NCBI RefSeq assembly: GCF_014633365.1
Contig: NC_068346.1
Span: 36,333,191-36,397,190, forward strand
Length of the DNA stretch: 64,000 nucleotides
From: Diospyros lotus
Lineage: Eukaryota; Streptophyta; Magnoliopsida; Ericales; Ebenaceae
Direction: 5' to 3'
Shown piece after piece: positions 18,401 to 29,098 of the stretch (within the stretch, counting starts at the first letter, position 1; every line of letters begins with the position of its first letter). The notes under the pieces were generated by a model, which worked only from the letters and a program-made list of their open reading frames with translations, made no database searches and was not told where the DNA came from. A program made the position numbers and the translations under genes.

Positions 18401-21400
18401 AGAAACAAGCATATATTTATATAATACAAGCAATAACATTAGCATATGGTACTGTATCTGGAGAAGTTACATATGTCCCAGCTCCACTTTTGGCTGGATG
18501 GGCAGTTAGTGGCCACTTATCTACTGCATATGTCCCCGCTCCAATGCCGATGCACACTTCTTGTTTGCTTAGAGTTAAGACAAGGGGGAAAGGGAAAAGC
18601 AATCCTTTAAACACACAGCTAAAGCGGAGCTGAATAGTGACCATGCAGTGGGGAAAGGGGGACCCACCAATCCAATCAGCCATGCTTTTTTAACATTTAG
18701 TAAAGTTGATGGCTTTTCTTGCAGTACCAACACCGCAGTAGTTAACAAAAACAATGAGGTAATCGACAGTGATTCATAATTAGGGATCAATGAGACACAT
18801 AGAATCATCAAATGAACTAATAACAGTGTCTTTAGAAGGCCCCATGCACCAAGATGTGCGGCAGTCATTCCACATGAGATCTTAGACAACCAAACATATC
18901 AAAGGACAAACAACAAACATAATTTAATATAGTGGAAACACACTGTAAAATGAATCTAGGCATGGTATGATGCATTTGTAAGTCGTTGGACACATGGGAC
19001 CTTGAAAGCCAGTTGAACAACATGAACTTGAATCTAGCATGGCATGATGCATTTGCTAGGCAATGGACAAACAGGGCCTTGAAACTAGGTTGAACAAGAT
19101 GAATTTTAAAATGCAGCATACCAGCACCACCGCCATCTCTACCAGCCTGTGGATGGAAAGTCTGCTGCTGGGAAGAGTCCAGGTGGCACTGGCAAGGCCT
19201 ACGCTGGTGCTGATGTAACATGACACAACCCCGTGAAAGATGAGAGGGGCTCAGATCCATCTGATCCTGTTGCTGATCTCCTGCGTAATCAGCCATAGTT
19301 TCCAAAGAACTCCTATGCCCATGTGTGCTGCACCCCATAGTAGAATCTATGGAAGGTACATGTGAATGTCCTGCATAAAAGAAAGACATCCATATAAAGT
19401 AGCAGCAGATGGTATTGAAAGATGCAAAGATGAATTTGAATGAGAAAAAACATGTAGACTAATTTACACAAGTAGGGGATCACTTTAACCATTTATCAAA
19501 TTCTATATGGTCGGCCATTCTAAGCATGGGTTATCACAAAAAGACTAGTTTCTTTTAAAATAGTACATGAAATAAACAAAAATATACAATCAAACAACAT
19601 TACAATATTACTTTTTGTTTATCCATGTAGATTAGTTGATTTTTTATTACCATTAAAAACAGGGAATGTATGCCTCTCTAGATAAAACTTCCACTTTTTC
19701 TTTAGTTGCATGCGACGAAGTCATGGAATTTAATGTTTTAGTATCTTAATATTAATATTTTATCCCACATTTGATTTATTAGGCAAAGAAACCTCAATTA
19801 TTGCAATCTCTACATCTTTTCTAGGCAATTCCACAAATTAATAACTACTATTCTCAATTTATGCTACTCTAGCAAGTAATTTATATTAGTCTACGCAATG
19901 AGATTACAATCAAGCATTTTCCTAAATAGTTTCCAAAAGCTCTCAACAATTTCAATTTCCTCAAATGAAATGATGTTTGTTAGAGCATGATCAAAATAGC
20001 CCACGTGCAAAAACATCATTGCAAAATAGTTATTATGTGTTATGACACTTTTAAGATATATTGTGAAGCATTATTCTAACATATTTGTCAGTAATGGTAG
20101 CAATGGTAAAGTTGCTCCTTTGTGATTGGCAAGTCACAGGTTTGAGTTGGGGAAACCTCCTTTTTGCAGAGCAAGGGTAAGGCTACATATAAAACAACCC
20201 TCCCCCAAGCCTTGGCCCTCAGAAAGCAGGGTAGCTCACACTGTAGGCAAAGGCGAGCACCTGGTTTGCCTAGGCACTCAAGCGATGCAAGGTGCCAGGG
20301 AAGTGCCTTGCCTACTGCTAGGCAAGGCTCCTTCACAAAGGCGCTACCTAGGCAAGCGGCTTTACTAAGATGTTGAGCACCTCAAGCACCTGCCTAGGCT
20401 GTAACCAGACAAAATCAAATGAAAAACTGAAGGATTGTTTGTGAAGGGTCTCTCAGTGTAATAGGAAGAGAAATGAAAAAACAAAAGAAGAAAAACAAAT
20501 GCACCTGGCTCCTCCGTTGTCCACCTAACTGATCAAAACTCACACTGTGAGTTCCTCCATTTTTGTTTTTAGATTTTTAGTCAATACCCTGTTAATGTTT
20601 GCTATAATTGTAAGGCTGAAACATTGTAACTTATAACTTTATATATAATAATGTTTGTGTGTTAATAGTGTATACTATGTAACTTTATATTAACTATTAT
20701 ATAACTTAAATTTTGTGCGCTAATTTCATATATTCTATTGTATCTTTGTTTGCTTTCCTATTTAAGTATTTAGCATCGTTTATTTTTTATATAAATATTG
20801 AACATTTATTGTATAACTTAGATTTTGTGTGTTAATGTTACATATTATATAGTTTGACTATCTTATTCACAATAAATATATTTTTATTGATTTTTTTGGG
20901 GGGGGTAAATTTAGCTCCTCACTTTGGTCAAGTGAGCACTTTTAAGCGCCTAGCGCCTTAGTTGATATAAGGTTCATAGCGCCCTAAGGGCGCCTTTCGC
21001 CCTTAACTACCTTGGTATTTTATGCACTAGACACCTTTTTTTTAAATTTCCATCAGTTGTTCCAATGCCTGCAGGATATGATTCAAGGTATTAGTAGTTT
21101 CTTGCCTGCAGAATTTGCCTGAAACATGACATTCCATACCCTACTTATACAGAATATGATATAGCTTTCCCTAGCTTGCTTGTGCTTTGTTCTCTATAAT
21201 TAATTAAGACCTATATACATTGTTCTCTATAAATAACTAAGACCTATGTTTGATTTTGTACCCCTCCTAAGAAACATATAAAAGAATTAATACAAAAAGT
21301 TAATGGAATCATTAGGATCACAAAGTTCACTGTTCTAAAATAAAGTGTATCATGTTTCAGAACTTGCATACCAGCTTCTGTATTGCTGGGATATATGTGT

Positions 21401-22043
21401 ATTCTAACAACACTATTTAAGAGTGTTAATCATAATCACTTTCTTTAATCCTTCACAGTGATGATTCAATCATGATGCATAACAACTTAACATGAACAAA
21501 ATGAAGAAATTATCAACAAGTTCTTCAATCCTTCACAGCCTTAATTGCATCATATTCTGTTTCATCTTCAAAACTAGACAATTATCACATTCAATTGGTT
21601 AATTAACACAGAGTTGTAGCATTGCTGAAGCGGTTATCAATAGGTTAACCAACACAGGGAGGAACCATTACAGATGAGGATAATATTAAGCTGCTACTTT
21701 CAGTAGGGAAAACAGTATGATTCAAACTCAACTCAATTAAGCCTTTTTCAGAACTACTTTGTCTGTATGCCTGTATCATTTTTCTCCATTATCCACTATA
21801 GAAGATCAAAATCCATAAACGATCATAGTTTTGATACAACCCAAACATGCCATGTTCTTCATTATATAAACTCAATTTTGGTATCCCATATTTGTTATTA
21901 TGCATTCACAAAATTGTCCAATGACTTATCCATTGCCTTGCTTGATGAATGGTTTCATGAAAATGGAAATGAATTGGAACAATGTCCAAAATGAGTGGAA
22001 AAAGAGATATATGAAGTATGAAGTTATTCCCTAACATTACTGA

Positions 22044-22075
<32 letters not shown>

Positions 22076-24170
22076 CATATCACCACTTCTCCTAACCAGG
22101 CATCCATTGGTCTTTGTTACACATGCTCAAACCATCTCAACTGGCTTTCTATCATCTTATCACCAAAAATATCACTGCTATTATCTCAAGATTTGGTTTG
22201 GTCCCAACCCCATTTCTTTTAGTTATAATATATATCCAGATTAGGCTTCTCATCTTAACTACATTTATTTTACTAGTAAGTATGTCAAATAATGAAAAAA
22301 AAAAATTACAATTAGTGAATTACACCATTTACTGCAGCAACTAAAATCTCTCACTCTGCGAATAAAAAATCCACTCAATTTATAAATAATCGTTAGATAT
22401 ACCAAATTAAATAGTAGTACACTTTTTTCTTGAAAAAGGCACCACCTGTAAACAAGAAGATTTTCTTGATGATCACACTTCTTGCCATATGATCACTAAC
22501 ATGAGAGTATGGTTCAAAGAACCAATGGACTAAATTCATTTGTTCCTTGACAAATAACAATCCATAATTAGAGGGAGCAAAGAAGTCAAAAAAGATTATA
22601 CTGCCCAGCTTTTTAACACACCAAAGAACATGAAATGCACGGAATAAGAGATAGCATAACCATGAAAGGCTTACCATTGATCTCCTGGTGTTGTCCCCTA
22701 TACAACCCAGCTTCTGACCAGTACTTTGTGAAGTTCTTCTTCACCCTCTTCATAAGCACCAAAATATACTGACCTTTTTTATTATACATGGAACAGTTAT
22801 CCCATATGCACTGCACGTCCTGGAAGATGTCCTTTGAATTCTTGTACTTCACACCATTTTCAATGTTGCTACATATTGTACCAAAATCCATGGGTGTATC
22901 AATGATACCAAAATAATCCTGGTCCAGTCCCATTGCAAAACATACACAAGGAAACGAAATAGAAGTTAACACAATCTAATAAAACGAGTTTGAAAAAGAT
23001 TCCAGAAGAACATTATATGATCTTAAGACATTTAGATTTTCGTATCTGCCAATAATAATTTCCAGCTGACCCTGTACTTCCATTAGACAATTTCAATCAA
23101 AATATTAGCATAATATTAGTCCTGCTGGTTACTAGCATATTATATTTTCTAAAAGTTAAATTTCAACAAAAAGCAGTTGATATAAATGTGAAAATGGATA
23201 CGAGACTTAATAAACTAAAACACTTGCTGAAAACTACAACTACAAATCAAGCCTTAATCCCTCCCAGGAGGGGTACTTGTTGACAACTAATCAGCCCTAA
23301 TCCTTAAAGCAAAGAACAGCAACAAATAGAAACTTAGGAAGATTTCTTTCCTCTCAGAGATTTAACATTTAAACACATGTATCTCATGGCCACGGTCACT
23401 CTTAGATTTATAGACCTATGCAAAAATGTGAATACTTGGATTTATGAACTTATTTCAGAAATTCCTCTTCTTCTTCTTTTTTTTTAAATGTAACAGACTT
23501 ACAGATATGCCCAGAGCAATAGGATCCACTGGAGTATTGAAGGGCTCAGCCGCATCCATTGTCATGACTTTCCTAATCACCTACAAATGGTTGGTCACTC
23601 ATTAAGAAATAAGTAAAAGTTCAGTAAACATGCTCTAAGCAAATATTGCAGTGGGAAATTGAGTTTTGGGCTTAATCAGTTATAAATAATAGATTAGTTA
23701 TATATCAACAACATACCGCCAGGGCAGCTTTAAGTTCTTGCTCTTTATATTCAGGATCCTGAAACAGTTGAGGTCCTTTCAATTTTTTTAGTAATGTACT
23801 CCCACCTTGCATCAGTTCCATATTCCCAATTTGCTTTGTATGAGAAGAAGACCCCCTTGTTGCCCTGGTCATTATGCTCCTAGCTTTTCTGGGCAGATAA
23901 GCTGAGATACAAAAGTCATTTCAGGAAATTAGCACATCATAACCTCTGCCCCCTCATAACTACTAATAAGTATTTCAAACCTGCTTGCTCCCCACATCCA
24001 TTGTTGTTGGGTTTTCGTATTTCAGTTCCTATTCTGGAGTCAAATTCAGTATCATAGAAAGCAGAGTGATCTTGAACGTTTGGGTTCACAGTGTTTAGAA
24101 ATCGGTCCGTTGAGCCCACTGCATGTGCCAATTTTGGCTTGCATTTATCGCATCCACGCTTGCGCTTCAT
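11021..24170 (-). CDS. Bromodomain protein with four duplicated Q/H/P-rich exons and a plant transposase (Ptta/En/Spm-type) domain
   Basis: Coding exons in transcript order: 24170-23981, 23901-23717, 23580-23503, 22918-22675, 19370-19122, 18391-18179, 17306-17070, 12706-12467, 12360-12122, 12049-11846, 11721-11629, 11497-11138 and 11050-11021. The sum is 2562 nt, giving 853 residues plus stop with every phase consistent. The start MKRKRG is the first ATG after the 5'UTR splice and is basic, like a nuclear signal. The bromodomain is at about 126-225; it holds PMDFGTICSN and NCSMYN, whose last Asn is the usual acetyl-lysine contact. Residues 233-545 are four homologous exon-encoded repeats. Residues about 550-725 match the plant transposase family: RGPTRC, LPDENKEMMW, KSLGKKWKDWK and THIRGRMSSAKIREEQ. 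A Met-rich helix follows (about 765-795). The likely role is a nuclear acetyl-lysine reader; this is inferred. The transposase-type domain also occurs in host genes and need not be catalytic. Introns are full of transposons. Confidence 0.85.
12707..12761 (-). other. Intron sequence between exon and copia LTR
   Basis: Short intron remainder between the acceptor of the fourth repeat exon (minus strand) and the LTR. It ends in 'gtatc', which could be one half of a target duplication whose partner is lost. Confidence 0.4.
12762..13056 (-). mobile_element. 3' LTR of a Ty1/copia element
   Basis: On the minus strand the segment begins TGTTGGAAG directly after a polypurine tract (complement of 13057-13069), contains a 'ctgtatataag' TATA box and ends in CA. 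No matching 5' LTR was found at the other end of the element. It lies in the intron between the third and fourth duplicated exons of the bromodomain gene. Confidence 0.65.
13057..13069 (-). other. Polypurine tract of the copia element
   Basis: The minus strand reads 'gcttgaggaggag' immediately before the LTR start TGTTGG, the position expected for plus-strand priming. Confidence 0.7.
13070..15165 (-). pseudogene. Decayed Ty1/copia reverse transcriptase-RNase H, split by a hAT-like insertion
   Basis: Minus-strand fragments in order: 15161-14928 starts inside RT (LDIKNDFLNGELEEE); 15007-14696 carries the YVDD active site at 14885-14896; 13747-13358 carries the end of RT and RNase H (LSHARPDIAYA, GYVDSDWACS, then the SSAKDEY region, where a Glu is usual). 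The first two fragments are in different frames, which indicates a small frameshift or deletion. The second and third are parted by the insertion at 13829-14698. gag, protease and integrase are missing. It is a dead copy inside an intron. Confidence 0.88.
13829..14698. mobile_element. hAT-like non-autonomous element inserted in copia RT
   Basis: The left end reads CAGAGCCGGTTCAA and the right end is the complement of TAGAGTTGGCTCAA, giving imperfect terminal inverted repeats. 'gggggccttagg' occurs at both ends. The flanking 8-mers TTTGCCTG (13821-13828) and CTTGCTTG (14699-14706) agree at 6 of 8 positions, as expected for an old 8-bp hAT target duplication. The interior is AT-rich without a transposase. 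Removing it would make the two RT fragments collinear. Confidence 0.72.
15278..15680 (-). mobile_element. Putative 5' LTR remnant with initiator-Met tRNA primer site
   Basis: The minus strand holds TTGGTATCAGAGC (complement of 15279-15291), the standard primer-binding site matching initiator tRNA-Met. Upstream of it is an LTR-like stretch with an 'agctatatataaagc' TATA box and a CT/GT-rich leader. Just inside is an ATG followed by a short frame (MADSAGMKHLL, then stop), like a broken gag start. The stretch does not resemble the 3' LTR at 12762-13056, so this is either a second element or a recombined end. The outer border is approximate. Confidence 0.5.
15421..15466 (+). repeat. Compound GT/GA microsatellite
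   Basis: A (GT)n run passes into a (GA)n run of about 16 units, inside the putative LTR. Confidence 0.9.
15690..17069. other. Intron of the bromodomain gene, no recognised element
   Basis: Intron sequence with relatively high GC near 15700-16270. Long but featureless reading frames occur on both strands. It could be a decayed transposon interior; I see no domain. Confidence 0.4.
17307..18178 (-). other. Intron between repeat exons 2 and 3
   Basis: About 0.9 kb of intron separating two of the duplicated exons. No mobile element was recognised. Confidence 0.6.
18392..19121 (-). other. Intron between repeat exons 1 and 2
   Basis: About 0.7 kb. Near 18947-19092 a block of about 75 bases is tandemly repeated: 'atctaggcatggtatgatg' and 'atctagcatggcatgatg' each lead into 'catttg' and 'gccttgaaa'-type text. 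No coding region was recognised. Confidence 0.5.
19371..20088 (-). other. Intron, AT-rich, nothing recognised
   Basis: Left part of the large intron between the bromodomain exon 22675-22918 and the first duplicated exon. No bounded repeat was seen. Confidence 0.5.
20089..20230 (+). mobile_element. tRNA-derived SINE (Au-like)
   Basis: A tRNA-like head holds an A-box-like 'tggtagcaatggtaaag' and a B-box-like 'ggtttgagttgg', followed by 'gcaagggtaaggctacat'. This order is characteristic of the plant Au SINE family. The 3' body diverges after about 20225 and no poly-T/A tail or target duplication was identified, so the copy is probably truncated. It is inside an intron, antisense to the bromodomain gene. 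Confidence 0.7.
20235..21015. repeat. Repeat with GC-rich 'gcctaggc' ends
   Basis: GC-rich ends surround an AT-rich middle. The left end has 'aggcaaaggcgagcacc' and 'gcctaggcac'; the right end has 'aagcgcctagcgccttag' and 'agggcgcctttcgccc'. The two ends are partly complementary, which suggests an old terminal-inverted-repeat element. The borders are approximate and the family was not identified. Confidence 0.4.
21016..22674. other. Intron with a TA microsatellite, otherwise nothing recognised
   Basis: AT-rich intron of the bromodomain gene. A (TA)n run lies at about 22046-22079. No coding or mobile element was recognised. Confidence 0.6.
22919..23502 (-). other. Intron within the bromodomain
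   Basis: About 0.6 kb intron that splits the bromodomain between IALGIS and DYFGIID. Nothing else was seen. Confidence 0.7.
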
Positions 24171-24224
24171 TACCTTGCTTCTAAGAAGTTTGGGCAATAA
24201 GCTTTCTCTGGTTGCAGAAGCCTC

Positions 24225-24882
24225 CTAAAGCAGGAAATAGAAGAAACTTGTTTCAGATCCTTGTCCTATTCCAACAATTAAACAATTATTCAGCATGCAT
24301 TCTCCCTACACTATAAAACTTATAACATGGGCATAAGCAAAAGAAAAGCAAAATAGAGCTCATAATAACTCCAACTTGTTAAGTGGTTTTAGATGGACTC
24401 TTCTATTCCCACTTCAGACTTCTTTTGTCTCTCATCTATGAAGATAATGTCATTTGCATATAACATACACCAATAACATCTTAATTCATCAATAGAACAA
24501 ATTATAATTGCTCTCAATATCTTCCTCGCAAATCCTAACATTCATCTGTGCCTTGTGACACATGTATTTAATAACTTAAATATAAGTAACTTGGACTGAC
24601 TTCCTCTCTAAAACACTCTATAAGGCTTCTCGAGAAACTTTGTATGGGCTTTCCCAAGTTCATAAAATCAAATGTAAATTCTTTTGTTTATCTCTCGACC
24701 TTTTCATTAGACACCTCAATGAGCATATTGCTTCCTTAATTAACCTATTAAGCATGTAAATTTCAAAGACCTTGATTTCTCTTCTTAACCTTTGCTCAAT
24801 AACATTTTCCCAAAGTTTTATAGCATGGCTCATTTGCTTAATGACTTAATTTTTTCACCCAGACAACTAATTGGATTGTTGT
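24225..24882 (-). other. Left part of the 5'UTR intron
   Basis: Intron sequence between the acceptor of the first coding exon (the exon edge is 24224) and the gypsy element. Nothing recognised. Confidence 0.5.
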
Positions 24883-25196
24883 TGTCAGTACCGAAGGGAC
24901 TAACAAGGATTATCAATAGAATTCCAGAAGGAATTCTTTGGTTATCGAAGAAAGAAGAGGAAGAGGGGGGGAGAGAGAGAGAGAGTAACAAGAAGGAGAG
25001 AGAAAAGATCAGAATATTCTCATTAATTGATTTCCTTAGGCATGGCCCTCACATATATATAAACGATTAGGGTCCTTCTAGAAGGTGGCCCTACTACGTA
25101 GTACAGCCTTGTAATGGCTAAGGGCTTGCATGGCAAAAATATAGACAAGATATAGAAATTAGGGACATGGACCAAACTACCCCTAGGAACATAACA
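24883..25196 (-). repeat. 3' LTR of the gypsy element
   Basis: 314 bp, strongly similar to the LTR at 29851-30174 over its whole length. Shared text includes 'aatattctcatt', 'acatatatata' and 'gggtccttctagaaggtg'. The + strand ends in 'ggaacataaca'. Confidence 0.93.
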
Positions 25197-25212
25197 ATAC
25201 CCCTCCCCTTAG
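25197..25212 (-). other. Polypurine tract of the gypsy element
   Basis: The minus strand reads 'aaggggaggggtat' directly before the 3' LTR, the primer for plus-strand synthesis. Confidence 0.85.
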
Positions 25213-25249
25213 AAATATTTCTTGTCCACAAGAAATTTACAATAGCCTG

Positions 25250-25560
25250 GTTACTTGGGGAAATTGCGTGAGTAGCTCAAGTAGATACTCCCGTGTAGTG
25301 TTGTTTGGGTGAGGATTGGTCCATTGTACCAGCACTGGCAGAGAATCGTGATAGGTGACTCTCTTGTCTAGCACAGCCAAAGGTTATGTCACCTTCGAAC
25401 GATCTGTCTCGAACGTGGGCAGGTCTGAGTTGACTAGATCATGGGGTCCTATTGACTTCTTTAGTAGTGACACGTGGAAGAAAGGGTGGATTCCAACTCC
25501 TTCTGGAAGTTGTAGTCTATAAGCAACCCTCCCCACCTTGGCTAGCACTCGAAATGGCCC
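25250..25560 (-). pseudogene. Gypsy chromodomain-like C-terminal region
   Basis: Minus-strand reading frames encode FGPKYFGPF, then GRVAYRLQLPEG, then PVLVQWTNPHPNNTTREY. These match the post-integrase and chromodomain region of plant chromoviruses. Stops interrupt the frame. Confidence 0.65.
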
Positions 25561-25951
25561 AAAATACTTTGGGCCGAGTTTAGATGGGGCATGCCTTGTG
25601 AATAAACCTCCTTACCTTCAGAAACACCCTATCCCTTTCCTCAAAGATCCTTTCACTTCTCTTTCGATCTGCCATTTGTTTCATTCTATTTTGTGCCACT
25701 GTCAACTCCTTCTTTATGACCTATAGGGCTTCCAGCCTTTGCTTTAAGTGCTGGTCTACTACTAACTCCAGATTTGAGTAGTGCATCACTGCTGGGATCA
25801 ATGGGGGTTTGTAATCAAATAATGCCTCAAAAGATCCCCTTTTAGGGGAGCTATGGTAATTGGAATTGTAGCGCCACTGGGCGAGTGGCAGCCATTAGTT
25901 CCAACTCTTGGGTTTGGAGAAGCATACATACCTTACGTAGGCCTTTAGGCA

Positions 25952-26515
25952 CTAATTCACTCGTTTGGTTTGTCCATCTGTCTCAGGGTGGTAAGTAGAG
26001 GACATGTGCAGCCTTACTCCCAACTGTTTAAACAATTCCCTCCAAAAATTGTTGGTGTACACCTTGTCTCTGTCTGAAGTGATGGACATTGGTAAACCAT
26101 GCACTTTAACCACGGAAACCAACAACAATCTGGCCACCTCTGGGGCTGTAAATGGGTGGGCTAAACTTAGAAAATAACTGAACTTAGTCAGCCTGTCCAC
26201 CACCACTAAGATAGTACTCTTCCCTTCAGACCTTGGAAGCCCTTCCACGAAGTCCATTGAAATTTGTTGTCATGCTTGCTCACGTATACCTAGGGGTTGA
26301 AGCAAGCCAAGGTATGGAACCTGTTCATGGTTGCATTTTTGACAAATAGGGTATTCTAACACAAAGGTAGTAACCTCTTTTTTCATTCTCGGCCAATAAA
26401 ATAGTTGCCAGACCTTGTTGTAGGTGACATTCAAGCCCGAGTGTCCCCCAATGGGTGATGCGTGCAAGGCTTGCAAGATCCTCTTTCTAAGCTGGTTGTC
26501 CTCCCCAACTACCAA
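25952..26515 (-). pseudogene. Gypsy integrase, zinc-binding and catalytic core
   Basis: 26515-26270 encodes the His/Cys zinc-binding domain (ALHASPIGGHSG, then CQKCNHEQ). 26257-25952 encodes the DDE core (MDFVEGLPRSEGK, VVVDRLTKF, ITSDRDKVYTNNFW). The catalytic Glu normally found in QTERVN is Lys here (QTKRVN). A stop lies between the two parts. Confidence 0.85.
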
Positions 26516-27031
26516 CCTCCCCTTCTATCTTAACAGCCCAACCTTCAATGTATGCCCCTTGTGCTCCTGTGGCCCAGTTGCTAACTGAGTCATCAAATCC
26601 CTAGCCCAAGTTGTTTGTTCACAACTCTCAAACACTTCCTTGATCCAATCTAGGACTACCACTGATATTGCTTAGCACTCCCCCATTTCATCCCTTCGCA
26701 ACAGTGTGTCAGCCACTGTGTTTTCCTTACCTTTCCTGTCTCGGATAGCGTAATCTAGTCCTAGTAACTTTGTCACTCCCTTCCTTTGTAGCTACGTGTG
26801 TTGCCTCTATTTCCCTAGGAATTTAAGGCTCTCATGATCCGTTTTGATGATAAATGGATTCCTCTCCAAATAGTATCTCCATTTCTCTACTGCCATGAGG
26901 ACTGCTATAAGCTCCTTGTCATAAATACTCAGCCCCAAGTGTTTGGGAGCTAAGGCTTGATTAAGGAAAGTGAAACTACCCCTACTCTTGTGTCACATGC
27001 GTTTGTTTCCAAGATGAAGGACTTGGTGAAG

Positions 27032-28197
27032 TCAGGCAAAGCTAATGTGGGCTTGGGTCATTGCTCTCTTAAGGGAATTGAAAGCTGCCTCTACCTTGTC
27101 ACTCCATTCAAACCCATCTTTCTTGAGCAACACTGTCAAAGGCTTGTTGATCACCCCATAGCCCTTAACAAACTTCCTATAGTACCTTGTTAACCCAAGA
27201 AATCCCCCTAGCTCCTTGATGGTTTTAGGTGTTGGCCACTCCACCATAGTCATGATCTTCTTAGGGCCTGTCATTACTTCATCACTTGTGATTATATGCC
27301 CTAAGTACTCTACATTCCTCTCTGCAAAGGTACACTTAGACTTCTTTACAAACAACTGGTTAGACCTGAGGACTTGAAAGGTGGTTTAAATGTTGTTCCA
27401 TGGTAGGGCTATACACTAGGATGTCATCAAAGAAGCCCAAGATGAATTTTCTGAGGTAGGGACAAAAAACATGATTCATCAGTGCTTGAAAAGTCGCATG
27501 AGCATTAATTAGGCCGAAGGGCATAGCCAAGAATTAGTATGATCCTTTATGGGTGCAGAATGTTGTTTAGGTATGTCTGGGCAACTCATTCGGATCTAGT
27601 GGTACTCGAATCTGATAATATAGTTGCACTAGCTAGTTCATCTAACAAATCATCTATGATGGGGATGGAAAACTTGTTTTTATTGGTGTGGGAGTTGAGT
27701 TGTCTATAATCTACACAGAACCTCTAGCTTCCATCCTTCTTATTAACAAGAAGAACAGGGGATGCAAAAGGGCTTTGGTTGGGTTAGATTATGTTTTTGG
27801 AGAGCATGTCCTTAACTAAGTGTTCAATCTCTGCCTTTTGAAAAGGAGAGTATTTGTAGGAGCGGACATTTATGGGTTCTATGTTAGGTTTAAGGTGAAT
27901 GGTGTGCTCTAGGAAATGGTTAGGGGGTAGGGATGAAGGTTCAATGAACAAATACTCAAATTCAACCAATAGAGAGTGTAAAGAGTCATTAAGAGTTACC
28001 TCGCTCGAGGAACTGGTGAGGGCTTCTAGCTTGAACCACTGGTGGTCCTCTCCTCGGGGTTTGCCATCCTTCTTGCACTCCTCCTCTACCTCAACAGCAT
28101 ACACGGAGTGTAATTGAGCTATGACTCCTTCTTCTTGCTCAATTAATTTCTTCAGGCAACTCCTGAAATTGCCCTGCATTCCCCTCCTTCCATGCAC
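27032..28197 (-). pseudogene. Gypsy reverse transcriptase and RNase H start
   Basis: 28197-27784 covers the linker and the start of RT (INVRSYKYSPFQKAEIE). An FFDD catalytic motif lies at 27423-27434, and 27355-27032 covers the end of RT and the connection (EYLGHIITSDEV, LGLTRYYRKFVKGYG, PLTVLLKKDGFEWS). Frames are broken between these parts. Confidence 0.85.
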
Positions 28198-28481
28198 CCG
28201 GTCAGTGTCAATCTTCTTCCCCCCTTTTCAAAATTCACCTCTAAGGTGTTGAAATCAAATATTAAAGGACTTATTATCCTCATCCAATCGACACCAAGCA
28301 CTATGTGAACCCCCCCAAGCTATAAGATCCTTAGATCTGCTGAGAATTCATACCCTTGCATTCTCTAGGTGAACCCTTGACACTTATACCTGCTAATCAT
28401 CTTGTGGCCATTGGCAACAGTCACTAAGAGGGGTATAGTGGCTTACAACATTGTGTTTTCATCCAGGAAACTATGTGTGCT

Positions 28482-28490
28482 CCCACTATC
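28482..28490 (-). other. Gypsy protease active-site motif DSG
   Basis: The minus strand encodes VLIDSGSTHSFL, the aspartic-protease active site of Ty3/gypsy elements. Confidence 0.8.
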
Positions 28491-28697
28491 AATGAGCACT
28501 ATCAATTTCTTCTTCCCTACGGTCCCTTTAATCTTAATCACCTTCTCTAAAAAGTGGCCTTCCAATGCATGAAGGGAAATCTATCCCCCTTCCTCCCCTT
28601 CTTCGGCATCACCCCTTGCTTCATACTCCTTTGTGTCCTCTTCTTCTTCCTCTCTTTCCTCATCTTCCTGCCCTTCCATTTGCATCAAGTGCTTCCA

Positions 28698-28739
28698 GCA
28701 TTGATTTATGTGGGTGTACTTATCACCACACTTAAAGCA
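28698..28739 (-). other. Gypsy gag CCHC zinc knuckle
   Basis: The minus strand encodes CFKCGDKYTHINQC, a C-X2-C-X4-H-X4-C nucleic-acid-binding knuckle between gag and protease. Confidence 0.85.
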
Positions 28740-29098
28740 TAGTCCCATTTGCCTTTTTTAGTCTAGTGTGAGGGACCTTACTAGGGTGGCCTAGATTGGG
28801 GCTCTTGGTAAGTAGCCCCCCTATTCATCTACGGGTTGCCACCCCTATATCCTCCTCCCATAAGGCTCTACCAACCCCCTCCTAATCCTTTTGGGGAAAT
28901 CTTATGTTTCTTCACAAAGGCTTCCAGGGACAATTCATGTAATTGGGCCTTATCTGTTGTCTGCCTCACAGTAGTGGGTTGCAACATCTTCACCATTGGC
29001 CTAAGTTCATTATTTAATCCACTAAGGAGGCTCGATACAAAGTAATGCTCATCTAATGTTGGACGGGCATAACTAAGTATAGACTTGAGCTCCTCAAA

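Noticed and set aside
20089..20160. Possible tRNA gene
   Set aside because: A-box- and B-box-like sequences are present, but the cloverleaf arms do not pair and the downstream text is that of an Au-type SINE.
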